DNA of 64,000 nucleotides from Bacillus sp. A301a_S52 (lineage in GTDB: Bacteria; Bacillota; Bacilli; Bacillales; Salisediminibacteriaceae). The stretch is from positions 4,034,001 through 4,098,000 of the forward strand of contig JABXYP010000001.1 of the NCBI GenBank assembly GCA_024701455.1. The letters are read 5' to 3'. The notes beneath the pieces were generated by a model, which made no database searches, was not told the DNA's origin, and worked only from the letters and a program-made list of their open reading frames with translations. The first letter of the stretch is position 1, and each line of letters starts with the position of its first letter. The translations under genes and the position numbers were made by a program. Shown here in pieces: positions 12,887-22,004 of the stretch.

Positions 12887-13318
12887 TTCATAAGCCGTAA
12901 TTTTGTCAACTCTTCGTGCATGACGACCACCTTCAAACGGAGTAGTTAACCAAACTTTTGTTATTTCTTGAGCAAGTCCGGGCCCAATTACACGTTCTCC
13001 CATAGCCAGGACATTGGTGTCATTGTGTTCTCTTGTCGCTTTAGCGGAGAATAAATCATGAACAAGTGCACATCGAATCCCCTTCACTTTATTAGCTGAG
13101 ATAGACATGCCAATACCTGTCCCACAAATAATAATACCCCTGTCAGCTTTTCCGTTTGCCACCATTTCAGCAGCCGGTATACCATAATCAGCATAGTCAA
13201 CAGAGTCAGCACAGTCACATCCTACGTCCTCAACTTGATGCCCTAGTTCCTCTACTACTTGTACAATGTCCTTCTTCAAAGCATATCCTGCATGGTCTGA
13301 TGCGATAACTATTTTCAT
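12869..13318 (-). CDS. rpiB: Ribose-5-phosphate isomerase B
   Basis: RpiB/LacB-type sugar-phosphate isomerase interconverting ribose-5-P and ribulose-5-P in the cytosol. The 149 residues match the family. Visible motifs are the N-terminal SDHAGYALK phosphate-binding segment, the catalytic GCGTGIG-like loop (ICGTGIGMSISANK) and HNDTNVLAMGERV. The ATG is preceded by GAGGAGG. It lies between the chemoreceptor and ywlG; in B. subtilis it directly follows ywlE. Confidence 0.94.
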   Translation of the reverse strand: MKIVIASDHAGYALKKDIVQVVEELGHQVEDVGCDCADSVDYADYGIPAAEMVANGKADRGIIICGTGIGMSISANKVKGIRCALVHDLFSAKATREHNDTNVLAMGERVIGPGLAQEITKVWLTTPFEGGRHARRVDKITAYEEKNEG

Positions 13319-13338
13319 TTGACATCCTCCTCTATATG

Positions 13339-14625
13339 TTACACAGTAAATCGACTGATCGTTTTTTTCAAGTCATTCGCCTGATCAAGTAAAATTTCTG
13401 CAGAAGCAGCCACTTCCTGTATGACAGCGGTCTGGTCGCAGATAGCTGTCGTGACATCGGCAGCTCCAGCAGACGTTTGTTCCGCAATTGCCGCGACATT
13501 TTGTGACTCTTTGCCGGTGGTTTCCACATAGTGCATTTGTTTCTCTATTAGCTCAAGTATTTCCTTTATAGAGCCAGCAACTTCATTCACAGAGACCCCC
13601 ATCTCCGTAATGATTTTATTTGTTTTTGTCCCTTTAATAGCTTCTAAGTTTGCAGCTTCGACTTGCTCTTTAATTTGTGACGCTACATGTTTCACATCGT
13701 CTTGAATATTTTTTACAAGCTCTGAAATGCCGTGGACAGCAGTTGTACTTTGATCCGCAAGCTTCCTTACCTCATCTGCTACGACAGCAAAACCTTTCCC
13801 TTGCTCGCCTGCTCTTGCTGCTTCTATCGAGGCATTTAAAGCAAGTAAATTGGTTTGCTCTGCCATTTCTCCAACGAGAGAAACAATCTCCCCAACTTTT
13901 ACAGCATTCCCTTCTAAACGTTGAACAGAATCTAATGAAGCTTGATTAGTATCAGATAGTTGCTGAATGCCGGCTACAAGTGATTGAATCACCTCTCGAC
14001 TTTCTTTTAATGTGCTCAGCATACCTTTAGACATTTTATCTGAATCATAGGCATGTGACTTAACTTGCGACCCGATAACTGTGACCTCTTCTATACGCTC
14101 TGCTGTTTGTTGAATGGCATGCGCTGAGCCCTCTGCACCTGAAGAAATTTCACCAACAGTTCGACTAATCGCTTCGGCCTGCGCAGCAACATCAGAAGAA
14201 GACTGCTTAATATTAAGAACTTTTTCATTAGTCGCATTAAAATTGCGGTTAACATCCACTACCATTGACCTGAGACTATCAACCATATGATTATAAGCTA
14301 TAGCCAATGCATAGAGCTCATCCTGTGACCGTGGCACTTCCACATTATGTCGTATATCTCCTTCACCCACTTTAACAGCTGCCGTTTCAAGCTGCTTTAA
14401 TGGTTTGACGATGAAACCCGCACCAAAATAGCCTAAAATACCACACCATATGACCCCTAAAACGAGTACTGCAATTAAAAAACTATCTGGGTTTAAGCCT
14501 AGTGATTCTCCAATAATATCGTGTAGAAAAAAAATAAAAAACGCACTAACCGCATATGTAATTGCCGCTACAGAACTAATCCCTAAAACCATCTTCCCCC
14601 TTAATCCCAAACCCTTCACTCTCAT
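13339..14625 (-). CDS. Methyl-accepting chemotaxis-type receptor without ectodomain
   Basis: 428-residue membrane signalling protein. Two N-terminal membrane helices (about 13-35 and 45-68) are separated by only about 10 residues, so there is no extracellular sensor domain. A HAMP domain follows (about 69-122), then a long coiled-coil signalling domain with the CheA/CheW-binding hairpin tip ([20 protein letters not shown], then [15 protein letters not shown]). It probably senses a membrane or cytoplasmic cue. It is inserted between rpiB and ywlE, which are neighbours in B. subtilis. Start supported by GGGGGAG upstream of ATG. Confidence 0.9.
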   Translation of the reverse strand: MRVKGLGLRGKMVLGISSVAAITYAVSAFFIFFLHDIIGESLGLNPDSFLIAVLVLGVIWCGILGYFGAGFIVKPLKQLETAAVKVGEGDIRHNVEVPRSQDELYALAIAYNHMVDSLRSMVVDVNRNFNATNEKVLNIKQSSSDVAAQAEAISRTVGEISSGAEGSAHAIQQTAERIEEVTVIGSQVKSHAYDSDKMSKGMLSTLKESREVIQSLVAGIQQLSDTNQASLDSVQRLEGNAVKVGEIVSLVGEMAEQTNLLALNASIEAARAGEQGKGFAVVADEVRKLADQSTTAVHGISELVKNIQDDVKHVASQIKEQVEAANLEAIKGTKTNKIITEMGVSVNEVAGSIKEILELIEKQMHYVETTGKESQNVAAIAEQTSAGAADVTTAICDQTAVIQEVAASAEILLDQANDLKKTISRFTV

Positions 14626-14654
14626 AACTCTCCCCCCAAAGGTCTTTCCAGTTT

Positions 14655-15323
14655 TTAGAATTCTGAATCAGATCGGTCGTTCAAAATCGCCAATAACTTT
14701 TCAATAGCTTGTTCCATTTCTTGATAGAGTTCTTCGTAAATCTCTTGTCCTCCCCCAAACGGATCCGGAAAATCAAGAGTAGGAAGATCCCATTCAATCC
14801 GGTCTATTGCTGCCTGATGAGGGTGTAGTAAATCCAATAATTCCTCTTCCATTGTAGATTGGTTGTGAACCTCTTTCTCTTTATTATATTTTGCAACTTT
14901 CCCCTCATTATCAGATAAAAAAGCAGTTCGCTTTTGCTCTATTTGCGCTCGATGTTCTGCAAGCTCTTCCATCTTTTTAACCTTATCAGGATCCGTAATA
15001 ATAAATTCTTTAAGTGTAAAAATATAAGGTGATGCTTCTGGATACGTTTCTTGGACAATTTTTTTATGATTCTCTGTCATCGTTAGAATCACATCTGCCC
15101 AACGAATAAGTTCATGTGATAATGCATTTGATTGATGACTCTCCATAATTCCTCGCTTTGCCAACGTCAATCGCGTACCTTCTGACATTGGCATATTATC
15201 CACCCCATGGACACCGGCTGACTTAGCTTGTAAATTTTCTTTCACTTTTTTCTGTTCAAAAATAGCCTCAGCCATCGGGCTTCGACACGTATTACCTGTA
15301 CAAACAAATAAAACTCTTTCCAT
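14655..15323 (-). CDS. ywlE: Protein-arginine phosphatase YwlE with ~75-residue insertion
   Basis: Low-molecular-weight phosphatase of the YwlE type that removes phosphate from phosphoarginine placed by McsB. The P-loop CTGNTCRSP is at residues 8-16, with Thr12 at the position that gives arginine-phosphate specificity, and the general-acid motif DPFGG is near the C-terminus. B. subtilis YwlE has 150 residues; this one has 222. The extra ~75 residues, highly charged and helical, lie between FTLKE and DPFGG. The ATG at 15323 has AGAAGGA about 10 bases upstream; a GTG three codons earlier is an alternative. Confidence 0.9.
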   Translation of the reverse strand: MERVLFVCTGNTCRSPMAEAIFEQKKVKENLQAKSAGVHGVDNMPMSEGTRLTLAKRGIMESHQSNALSHELIRWADVILTMTENHKKIVQETYPEASPYIFTLKEFIITDPDKVKKMEELAEHRAQIEQKRTAFLSDNEGKVAKYNKEKEVHNQSTMEEELLDLLHPHQAAIDRIEWDLPTLDFPDPFGGGQEIYEELYQEMEQAIEKLLAILNDRSDSEF

Positions 15324-15456
15324 CCTTGCCACATCCTTCTCATTTCACAGGTACTCATCCTGGATAATTCTAAAATTAAAGGGACTAAGTTCCTATGTTT
15401 ATTTTATCATAATTCAGACGATTTTCCTTTAGGATTATTAATACAAGTCCTATTTT

Positions 15457-16002
15457 TTAAAAAGGTGTTAGTATCATTTTTACCCCAAAGATTAGCAAAA
15501 CAAAACCTCCAATCCACTCACCGCCTGCCCCTATCCAATAACCAGCTTTCTTCCCAATCATTAAGCCAAGTCCCGTAAAAAAAGCACTAGCAACACCAAA
15601 GAAAATAGTAATTAACCACGTATTAACCCCAAGTACACCAAGTGTAAGTCCTAATGAGAGGCTATCCATACTCACGCTCATCGCAAACACTACAAGCCCA
15701 AATCCCATTGGAGAAAAGATAGGCGAAAGGTCTTTTTTAAGCGAGGAAATAATCATCTGCAAGCCTAGAACAATCAAGCCACTACCGCCGATAAAAAAAG
15801 CAAGGGCCCCCATATATTCTGATAATAATCGACCAATGATAATCCCGGCAAACGGCATAATCATATGGAAAAAGCCAACAGTCGTACTTACGAGGACAAT
15901 CCGTTTATATCTCAACCCTAACAAGCCTATACCAACCGAAATCGAAAAAGCATCCATACTTAAAGCCAATGCCATCAAAGCCACAGCCACCAGATCAGAC
16001 AT
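15457..16002 (-). CDS. mntP: Putative manganese efflux pump MntP
   Basis: 181-residue six-helix membrane protein. It has the two internally repeated signature motifs of MntP, LSMDAFSISVGIG near the N-terminus and VSMDSLSLGLTLG in the middle, whose Asp residues are needed for Mn2+ export in E. coli. Position between ywlC and ywlE as in B. subtilis (ywlD). No yybP-ykoY Mn riboswitch fits in the 60-bp upstream gap. Confidence 0.92.
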   Translation of the reverse strand: MSDLVAVALMALALSMDAFSISVGIGLLGLRYKRIVLVSTTVGFFHMIMPFAGIIIGRLLSEYMGALAFFIGGSGLIVLGLQMIISSLKKDLSPIFSPMGFGLVVFAMSVSMDSLSLGLTLGVLGVNTWLITIFFGVASAFFTGLGLMIGKKAGYWIGAGGEWIGGFVLLIFGVKMILTPF

Positions 16003-16062
16003 TCTATCAACCCCTCGGACTAGCTACTCCAATGTATGCATGTCCAACAGAGTTTATTAACG

Positions 16063-17121
16063 TCAATTATCCTGCTCAGTAATCACCCTTCCTCCTGCAG
16101 CTTTTTTCAACCTGTTCATGATAGCACTCCCCAGTCCATGTTCAGGGAATACTTCAGAGAAAATGACATCTACCTCTCCGTCAGCAAATGCTCGCAATGC
16201 TTCATATAAATGATGAGCAATCGTAGTTAAGTCATCCCGCGATCCCATTACAACTTTTTTGTGAACTTTAGTAGGGAAGTGATAGTCATGCGTCACGAGT
16301 AAACCGACTTTCAATCCTTTTTCATATGCCGCCTCCGCTGTCTTATGAAGGAATGCTTCTGTCCCCTTTACTAATGTGAGAGGCGCATGCGGTGCATAGT
16401 GCACGTATTTCATGCCTGGTGAAGCTGGTGCTTCATCCTCCTCTTGTTTTAAAGCAAAATCGGTAAAAACCTGGCCACAGACTGCCGCTAAATCTTCTTT
16501 TGTAATAGCACCTGGTCGCAAAATTCTTACTTTCTCTTCAGCACACTCAATGACAGTCGATTCTAAACCTAAGCCCGTTGCTCCTCCATCAATAATACCT
16601 CTAATTTTACCATTCAGGTCTTCATAAACATGACTCGCTAAAGTTGGGCTCGGACGTCCAGAGCGATTTGCACTAGGTGCTGCTAAAGGGATACCTGCCG
16701 CCTTAATTAGGGCCAAAGCTACAGGATGATCAGGCATTCTCACAGCCACTGTAGACAAGCCTGCTGTAACTCGCTTCGACAGGTTCCCATTATGTTTAAA
16801 GACAATGGTTAACGGACCTGGCCAAAAAGCACTCATTAATTTATCCGCTAGTGGTGGAATCTCTTTTACATAGTCTTTCAGCTGAGCTCGCTCTGCAATA
16901 TGGACAATTAAAGGATTATCGGCCGGTCGCCCTTTCGCCCCAAATATCCGTTCTATTGCTAAATCAGAAGTAGCATCCCCTCCTAATCCGTAGACGGTTT
17001 CCGTCGGAAAAGCAACCACTTGTTGTGATACTAATTCATGAGCTGCCTCTACAATTTGAGCATTATTAGCAAGGTTATCCACAGTTATATCCACAGTCCA
17101 TTGTTTTGTTAATTGTTCCAT
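16063..17121 (-). CDS. ywlC: L-threonylcarbamoyladenylate synthase (Sua5/YwlC)
   Basis: Makes threonylcarbamoyl-AMP from threonine, bicarbonate and ATP for the t6A37 modification of ANN-decoding tRNAs. The 352 residues comprise a YrdC domain (about 20-215; VVAFPTETVYGLGGDA, KGRPADNPLIVHI, SANRSGRPSPT) plus a C-terminal Sua5 domain, so it is the long Sua5 form. The ATG has GAGGAGG 9 bases upstream. Its first codons contain one perfect and one near-perfect DnaA box (17075-17095). Confidence 0.95.
   Translation of the reverse strand: MEQLTKQWTVDITVDNLANNAQIVEAAHELVSQQVVAFPTETVYGLGGDATSDLAIERIFGAKGRPADNPLIVHIAERAQLKDYVKEIPPLADKLMSAFWPGPLTIVFKHNGNLSKRVTAGLSTVAVRMPDHPVALALIKAAGIPLAAPSANRSGRPSPTLASHVYEDLNGKIRGIIDGGATGLGLESTVIECAEEKVRILRPGAITKEDLAAVCGQVFTDFALKQEEDEAPASPGMKYVHYAPHAPLTLVKGTEAFLHKTAEAAYEKGLKVGLLVTHDYHFPTKVHKKVVMGSRDDLTTIAHHLYEALRAFADGEVDVIFSEVFPEHGLGSAIMNRLKKAAGGRVITEQDN
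17075..17095 (+). promoter_or_regulatory. DnaA boxes inside the 5' end of ywlC
   Basis: TTATCCACA (17075-17083) is a perfect box; ATATCCACA (17087-17095) has one mismatch, 12 bp further. Together with the inverted pair at 17368-17391 they make a four-box cluster within about 320 bp. Confidence 0.6.
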
Positions 17122-17186
17122 TAGTTCTGCCTCCTCATTCTCACATTATTTTGCTGCTGTTAATCGTGTATGTCAATAGGTTGCTT

Positions 17187-17298
17187 ATAAAACGAACCTT
17201 CAATTAGGACATTAGTGTCCGTCATCTCCCGGCTATATAGAGTTCCCTCTCCTCTCTATTTTGAGATGGGAGGTTTACGGACGGTTAGCGGTGATAAA
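17187..17298 (+). repeat. Palindromic intergenic repeat, copy B (short form)
   Basis: Starts ATAAAACGAACCTTCAATTA and ends GTGATAAA. The stem is slightly decayed (CTCCCGGCT / AGATGGGAG). It lies between the ywlB 3' end and the ywlC start, in a 318-bp gap whose remainder holds DnaA boxes. Confidence 0.85.
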
Positions 17299-17363
17299 TC
17301 ACTCATTCAATAAGAAATGGCAACGTATTTCTCCAACTGTCATTATGTATAAGTAATAGCTAA

Positions 17364-17397
17364 AGGGTTATCCACAAATGATTGTGGATAACCCTCT
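17364..17397. promoter_or_regulatory. Inverted pair of perfect DnaA boxes forming a 13-bp hairpin
   Basis: TTATCCACA (17368-17376) and its complement TGTGGATAA (17383-17391), inside a perfect 13-bp stem with a 6-base loop. The minus-strand tail TTTAGC is too weak for a convincing terminator, although it follows ywlB by 43 bases. Either DnaA binding, a terminator role, or both are possible. Confidence 0.6.
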
Positions 17398-17439
17398 AAG
17401 GATTGTATATAACCTGTGGAGTACATGTGCATAGGTAGA

Positions 17440-17892
17440 CTACTTATCCCCAGTTTCATTTAAACAATACACTGGATAGCCTTTCTTTAAATAATCCTTG
17501 ACTTCATTAAGTTGTTTTAATTCATTTGGAACATCCTCTTTTGAAAGCAATGTGAACCCGAGACTTTCCATCATATCGCCTCCTTGTTTCACGATAAAGT
17601 ACACACATTGGGCACCTTTTTCTCGGGCATACTGGATTGTGGTTTCTAGCATTTTGATAAGAAAACTCCCACTTACTTGATCAGAATCCACCACCAAGCT
17701 TCTTATTATATAAGCATTGTTTGGGATCGCCTGTAGCGCAGCTGTAGCCACGATAGATTCCATTGTATCTTCCGCCAAAATGTAAGGTTTCCATCCATCT
17801 GGCACCGTTTCGAGCGAGACACCGGCTTTACTTATAAAATGTTGAATTTTCAATACATCTTCTTCTCGCGCTTCACGTATAATGAACGTCAC
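17440..17892 (-). CDS. ywlB: YwlB-like GNAT N-acetyltransferase
   Basis: 150-residue GNAT-fold protein: IREAREEDVLKIQHFI at the N-terminus, a central strand AYIIRSLVVDSDQVSGSFLIKML resembling the acetyl-CoA-binding motif A, and FIVKQGGDMMESLGF in the C-terminal half. Substrate unknown. It has the same position as ywlB in B. subtilis, next to ywlC. The family call rests on fold motifs and synteny, not on identified catalytic residues. Confidence 0.75.
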   Translation of the reverse strand: MTFIIREAREEDVLKIQHFISKAGVSLETVPDGWKPYILAEDTMESIVATAALQAIPNNAYIIRSLVVDSDQVSGSFLIKMLETTIQYAREKGAQCVYFIVKQGGDMMESLGFTLLSKEDVPNELKQLNEVKDYLKKGYPVYCLNETGDK

Positions 17893-18010
17893 TCTTATCC
17901 CTTCCTTTTCAAGGCTTTACAACTGGTCATATTATTAAGACATGTAAAGTCCTTTATTGAATTTACAAACGAGTCGTTAAACAAACCAGGATCGTATAGC
18001 CAGATAGAAC

Positions 18011-18147
18011 AAGGGGTTTTCGTTCTTCTCCGACTGATTGGTAGTTGAGTGAATCAGGATATTAGCGGCCGTTATCTCCCGCCTAAATAGCTTTAGCTCT
18101 CCTCTCTATTTTGAGCCGGGAGGTTTACGGACCCTCATTGTGATAAA
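18011..18147 (+). repeat. Palindromic intergenic repeat, copy C (medium form, 5' end lost)
   Basis: The first hairpin is half present (CTTCTCCGACTGATTGGTAGTTG), followed by the full long hairpin with CTCCCGCCT and CCGGGAGG arms, ending TGATAAA. The conserved CGAACC start is not recognisable. It lies in the 413-bp gap between spoIIR and ywlB; the rest of that gap shows no gene. Confidence 0.8.
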
Positions 18148-18305
18148 GGGTATCTACTAAATTTAAAATATAGCACTTCCAATCTAATAATCTTTTTCTT
18201 CTATACGATAACCAGCTTGTACTACGAGTCTATTCAAAGGATACAGGAATATGATAGGAAAATGAGCACGAGTAGTCCTCTTAGATCGTTAACTCTCTTA
18301 CACGA

Positions 18306-18971
18306 TCAAGTCGTAAGTTTTGTCCATAAACTTTGGATGACCTCTACAAGAAAAAACGCTATTTCAACATCCTCTTCTGTCTCTTCCTCTTCAGCCTCAC
18401 CATTCGCTTCTTCACCTCCAGAATCTATGAAACAAAGAGGTGGAAATAATACACACCACCAATTGTCACCTAAGCCTTCTCCAATTTCAATATAAACAGC
18501 TTCATAATCACCCGCAGGATAAATTCTCTCTCCATACTGTTTCGTCGGAAAGTCTACTTCTTTCAAATTAACAGTGAACGGCGAAAAAACGTTTGCTTTA
18601 GTCATAGACTTTTTTATAACTTCTTCTAATTGTGGTAATTTTGCTTTAATAATTTCCCTAGCTTCATCCACATCACTGCTTTCCTCTGTCCACGAACGGA
18701 TGTATCGGTTCGCGTCGTTACGTATGATTAACTTTAATTGTTGATCCTCTGGAGATTGACTATTCGATTTAATTCTTAATCTAATCGCCTCTTCAGGAAT
18801 CTCTACCTGTAATCCAGAAGCTGACGTAATATTCGCAGAAGCACTCTCATACTGCGGATAGAATAAATGCGCTTCCCATGATAATAAAAAGACTGTTACG
18901 ATAAACGAACTATATAAGGCCATAAGTAAGCGTTTCTTACAATCTATTAAGCTACTATGTCTTTGTTTCAT
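18306..18971 (-). CDS. spoIIR: Stage II sporulation protein R
   Basis: Forespore-made secreted signal that triggers SpoIIGA to process pro-sigma-E in the mother cell. 221 residues: an N-terminal membrane/signal segment (about 14-34), then IRLRIKSNSQSPEDQQLK and the hallmark GEGLGDNWWCVLFPPLCFID. An acidic linker (GGEEANGEAEEEETEEDVE) precedes the C-terminal IAFFLVEVIQSLW helix. Directly upstream is a sigma-F type promoter (19000-19029), as expected. Position between ywlB and prmC as in Bacillus. Confidence 0.94.
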   Translation of the reverse strand: MKQRHSSLIDCKKRLLMALYSSFIVTVFLLSWEAHLFYPQYESASANITSASGLQVEIPEEAIRLRIKSNSQSPEDQQLKLIIRNDANRYIRSWTEESSDVDEAREIIKAKLPQLEEVIKKSMTKANVFSPFTVNLKEVDFPTKQYGERIYPAGDYEAVYIEIGEGLGDNWWCVLFPPLCFIDSGGEEANGEAEEEETEEDVEIAFFLVEVIQSLWTKLTT

Positions 18972-18999
18972 GGTTACTCTCCCTCCCCTTTATACTCGC

Positions 19000-19029
19000 T
19001 ATTCTTGACAAGCTAATGGGTGGATAAAC
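19000..19029 (-). promoter_or_regulatory. Sigma-F promoter of spoIIR
   Basis: Minus strand: -35 GTTTA (19029-19025), 15-bp spacer, -10 GTCAAGAATA (19009-19000). This fits the sigma-F consensus GYWTA-N15-GGNRANANTR with one mismatch. It lies about 30 bases before the spoIIR start, whose known regulator in B. subtilis is sigma-F. Confidence 0.7.
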
Positions 19030-19065
19030 CTATTATCGTCCGACACAATAAGAGGAAAATTGCCA

Positions 19066-19101
19066 AATAAAAAGACGACCGGACTGAAGGGTCCCGGTCG
19101 C
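19066..19101 (-). terminator. Terminator of the prfA-prmC operon
   Basis: Stem CGACCGG (19076-19082) / CCGGTCG (19094-19100), 11-base loop, followed by TCTTTTTATTT on the minus strand. It lies about 140 bases after the prmC stop. Confidence 0.8.
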
Positions 19102-19241
19102 TTCATATTAAAAGACTATAACCTCCTAGACAGATGTCGTTGTGAGAAGACTAGAAGCCACTTTTTCCAATTAAAAAGTTAGATCCCACATTAACGCCTG
19201 GCCACAAATCATCATTAAGCAATCTATTTCTTAGAATAGCT

Positions 19242-20132
19242 TTAAGGAACTATCGCTAACACGATCCGCTCATTCCCATTTATATCATTTATAACCTCAA
19301 TATAAGTATCTAACGGCAATACCTGTTGTAGTAGTTCAGTAACAGCATCTCCTTGATTATAGCCAATTTCAAAGGCTATGATACCTGGATGAGACAAGAC
19401 GAGCGGAATTTGATGAACAAGACGGCGGTATATCTCAAGCCCGTCTTCACCTGCAAAAAGAGCCCCTGATGGCTCATGGTCTTTTACATTTTCGTTCATC
19501 CACTCTTTATCACCAATAGGTATATAAGGTGGGTTAGAAATAATAACATCAGCTTGATAACCTTTTTTTATAAAGGGCAATAATAAATCTCCATGTAAAA
19601 ATTCCACCCTAGCTTCAAGACTATCGGCATTCCTTTTTGCCACGGCAAGAGCTTCAGCACTGATATCTGAAGCAGATACATGACTAGATGGAACCTCGAG
19701 AGCCATCGTAGTAGCAATGATCCCACTGCCTGTCCCTACATCCACAATAGTCAGGGGCTCCTCCTCGCTTTTGTTAAACAGGTGTTTATGATTGTCTAAT
19801 GTTGTCAGGAGTGTCTCTACTAATTCTTCCGTTTCCGGCCGCGGTATAAGAACATGGTTATTCACACGATAGTGACGGCCATAAAATGTTTCTTTCCCCG
19901 TTATATGTTGCACAGGAATGCCTGACGCAGCAAGGCGTACATCATGCTGAAATGCTGCAAAAAGGTCGTCAGGCAGGAGCGTTTGTTGTTCCGTTAACAG
20001 TCTCGTGCGACTCCACCCTGTGTGATACATCAACAGGATGTGGCCGATTGTCCTTTCGTAATTATGTTGTTGTAAAAAAGACGAAGCCCAATTCAGGGCT
20101 TCGTAAGTTTTTGTTGTCGTCGGTAGGGTCAT
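19242..20132 (-). CDS. prmC: Release factor glutamine methyltransferase
   Basis: SAM-dependent enzyme that N5-methylates the GGQ glutamine of peptide release factors. 296 residues: an N-terminal helical domain, then a Rossmann methyltransferase with IVDVGTGSGIIATT (SAM loop) and the catalytic NPPYIP motif. The start lies 3 bp after the prfA stop, so the enzyme is co-translated with its substrate. The operon ends at the terminator at 19066-19101. Confidence 0.96.
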   Translation of the reverse strand: MTLPTTTKTYEALNWASSFLQQHNYERTIGHILLMYHTGWSRTRLLTEQQTLLPDDLFAAFQHDVRLAASGIPVQHITGKETFYGRHYRVNNHVLIPRPETEELVETLLTTLDNHKHLFNKSEEEPLTIVDVGTGSGIIATTMALEVPSSHVSASDISAEALAVAKRNADSLEARVEFLHGDLLLPFIKKGYQADVIISNPPYIPIGDKEWMNENVKDHEPSGALFAGEDGLEIYRRLVHQIPLVLSHPGIIAFEIGYNQGDAVTELLQQVLPLDTYIEVINDINGNERIVLAIVP

Positions 20133-20135
20133 AGG

Positions 20136-21212
20136 TCACTCCGCATTTTCCATCATTTGGGATTGTTCTTCCATAATAAGAGGATCAATGATCTCGTCGA
20201 GCTTTCCCTCTAAGATTTGGTCCAACTTTTGTAAAGTAAGACCAATCCGATGATCCGTTACTCGACTTTGCGGGAAGTTATAAGTACGAATCCGTTCGGA
20301 GCGATCTCCTGTTCCAACAGCAGACTTACGATGTTCATCATATTCAGCTTGTGCTTCTTTTTGAAATTTATCATAAACTCTAGCCCGCAATACCTTCATG
20401 GCTTTATCTTTATTTTTAATTTGGGATTTTTCATCCTGACATGAGACAACGATTCCAGTAGGCATATGAGTAAGCCTTACAGCTGACATAGTCGTATTCA
20501 CACTCTGGCCTCCTGGACCACTTGAGGCAAACGTATCGACACGGATATCTTTATCATGGATATCAACTTCCACATCCTCTGCTTCAGCGAGAACAGCCAC
20601 CGTTGCTGTAGATGTGTGTATTCTTCCACCGGATTCAGTCGATGGCACCCGTTGAACACGGTGGGCCCCATTCTCATACTTCATCCGTGAATAAGCACCT
20701 TTACCGTTAATCGTAAAGATAACTTCTTTAAATCCACCGATCCCCGTTTCATTCGATTCAATCACATCTGTTTTCCATCCTCGGGCGTCCGCGTAACGCG
20801 TATACATACGGAATAAATCCCCTGCAAACAGAGCTGCTTCATCCCCTCCTGCTGCTCCGCGAATTTCTACAATCACGTTTTTATCATCGTTCGGATCTTT
20901 TGGGATGAGAAGTAACTTTAGCTTCTCTTCAAGTGCTGGGAGTTGATCCTCAAGTTCATCTACTTCCATTTTCACCATATCACGCATCTCATCGTCAAGG
21001 TTTTCTTGGAGCATACTTTTAGCTTCATCATACTGCGTCTTAATTTCTTTATATTGGCGGTATGTCTCCACCGTTTCCTGTATATCTGATTGCTCTTTTG
21101 AATAATCACGAAGCTTCTTCGTATCGCTTATCACATCTGGATCCATTAATAATTCATTCAGCTTTTCATAACGGTCTTCTACTGCCTGAAGGCGGTCAAA
21201 CACATTCTTCAC
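20136..21212 (-). CDS. prfA: Peptide chain release factor 1
   Basis: Decodes UAA/UAG and triggers peptidyl-tRNA hydrolysis on the ribosome. 358 residues: N-terminal helical domain, the GGQ loop [20 protein letters not shown], and the conserved C-terminal [14 protein letters not shown]. The start ATG is preceded by GAGGTGAAGA. First gene of the prfA-prmC pair; upstream is a 790-bp gap with a repeat and a decayed transposase-like ORF. Confidence 0.97.
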   Translation of the reverse strand: MKNVFDRLQAVEDRYEKLNELLMDPDVISDTKKLRDYSKEQSDIQETVETYRQYKEIKTQYDEAKSMLQENLDDEMRDMVKMEVDELEDQLPALEEKLKLLLIPKDPNDDKNVIVEIRGAAGGDEAALFAGDLFRMYTRYADARGWKTDVIESNETGIGGFKEVIFTINGKGAYSRMKYENGAHRVQRVPSTESGGRIHTSTATVAVLAEAEDVEVDIHDKDIRVDTFASSGPGGQSVNTTMSAVRLTHMPTGIVVSCQDEKSQIKNKDKAMKVLRARVYDKFQKEAQAEYDEHRKSAVGTGDRSERIRTYNFPQSRVTDHRIGLTLQKLDQILEGKLDEIIDPLIMEEQSQMMENAE

Positions 21213-21545
21213 CTCATTTTAAATGACTGTTTTAGTCTTTCTATAGTATAGGTTTTATGTTGAGTAAAATCAATGAGTTCTTGATTATCACTTGCTTTTC
21301 GTATTAATAGTTGTTCGTGTTTTGTTTGATTCAGTGTATTTAGTTGAAAATAACAAGCTCTACCTTACTATATTGGCGGTATTATTAAAACAGTCTTGAC
21401 CTAATTGTAAGGGAACATGAGGTTTTTTAAGAAAAATACGGCATTAATGTGCATATCACGAGGTTAAAGAAATCAATCATAAGGAGAAACGTATTATAGG
21501 AATCTCTGAGAGTAACTTAGCGGAAAAACTCTTCTTACGGTAGGA

Positions 21546-21629
21546 TAATCGAGCCTTCAATCAGTGGGCGTTTTGCTCTTACCTCACTGATTGGTCGTTG
21601 AATGAATCAGGACATTAGCGCCCGCTGTC
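21546..21629 (+). repeat. Palindromic intergenic repeat, copy D (3' part missing)
   Basis: ATAATCGAGCCTTCAATCAGTGGGCG, then TCACTGATTGGTCG and AATCAGGACATTAGCGCCCGC: the first hairpin and the start of the long hairpin. The rest is replaced by unrelated sequence carrying a transposase-like fragment. From 21213 to 21545 nothing else is recognisable. Confidence 0.75.
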
Positions 21630-21645
21630 CTATTTATATCATGAG

Positions 21646-21920
21646 ATGACAACTGAAAGTTTAGAAAACCTTGATTTAAGTTATGTCCCTTCATTTAACT
21701 CACCACGGGATCCTATTAAACAAGGGCGCGAAGACTATAATGCTTATGGGCTGTGCCTTTATCATATTAAAAAAGACTCAAAGCTTTCGTTACCTATGTA
21801 TTGGTTTATCACGGCTGTATGACTCAATGTGATTCATCATTGAGTCTGTTCACCGAGATTAAGCAAGGTTTTGGGAGCTTTCCCCTTCCATTTAGATTTA
21901 TGGCTCAATTAAAATAAGAA
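21646..21920 (+). pseudogene. Decayed transposase-like fragment
   Basis: A 58-codon reading frame (21646-21822; ...LDLSYVPSFNSPRDPIKQG... ending MYWFITAV) runs into a stop. After a one-base shift the coding character resumes (QCDSSLSLFTEIKQGFGSFP...) to about 21918. The composition and the FITAV-type strand resemble the catalytic region of DDE transposases, but I cannot name the family. It directly follows the broken end of repeat copy D. Confidence 0.4.
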
Positions 21921-22004
21921 TCCCCCCTTGATTCGCGTATTGTCGTTTGGCAAATTTGCCACCTATTAAGATTAAGGGGGCGTGCATCACAACAAGCTAC
22001 ATTG

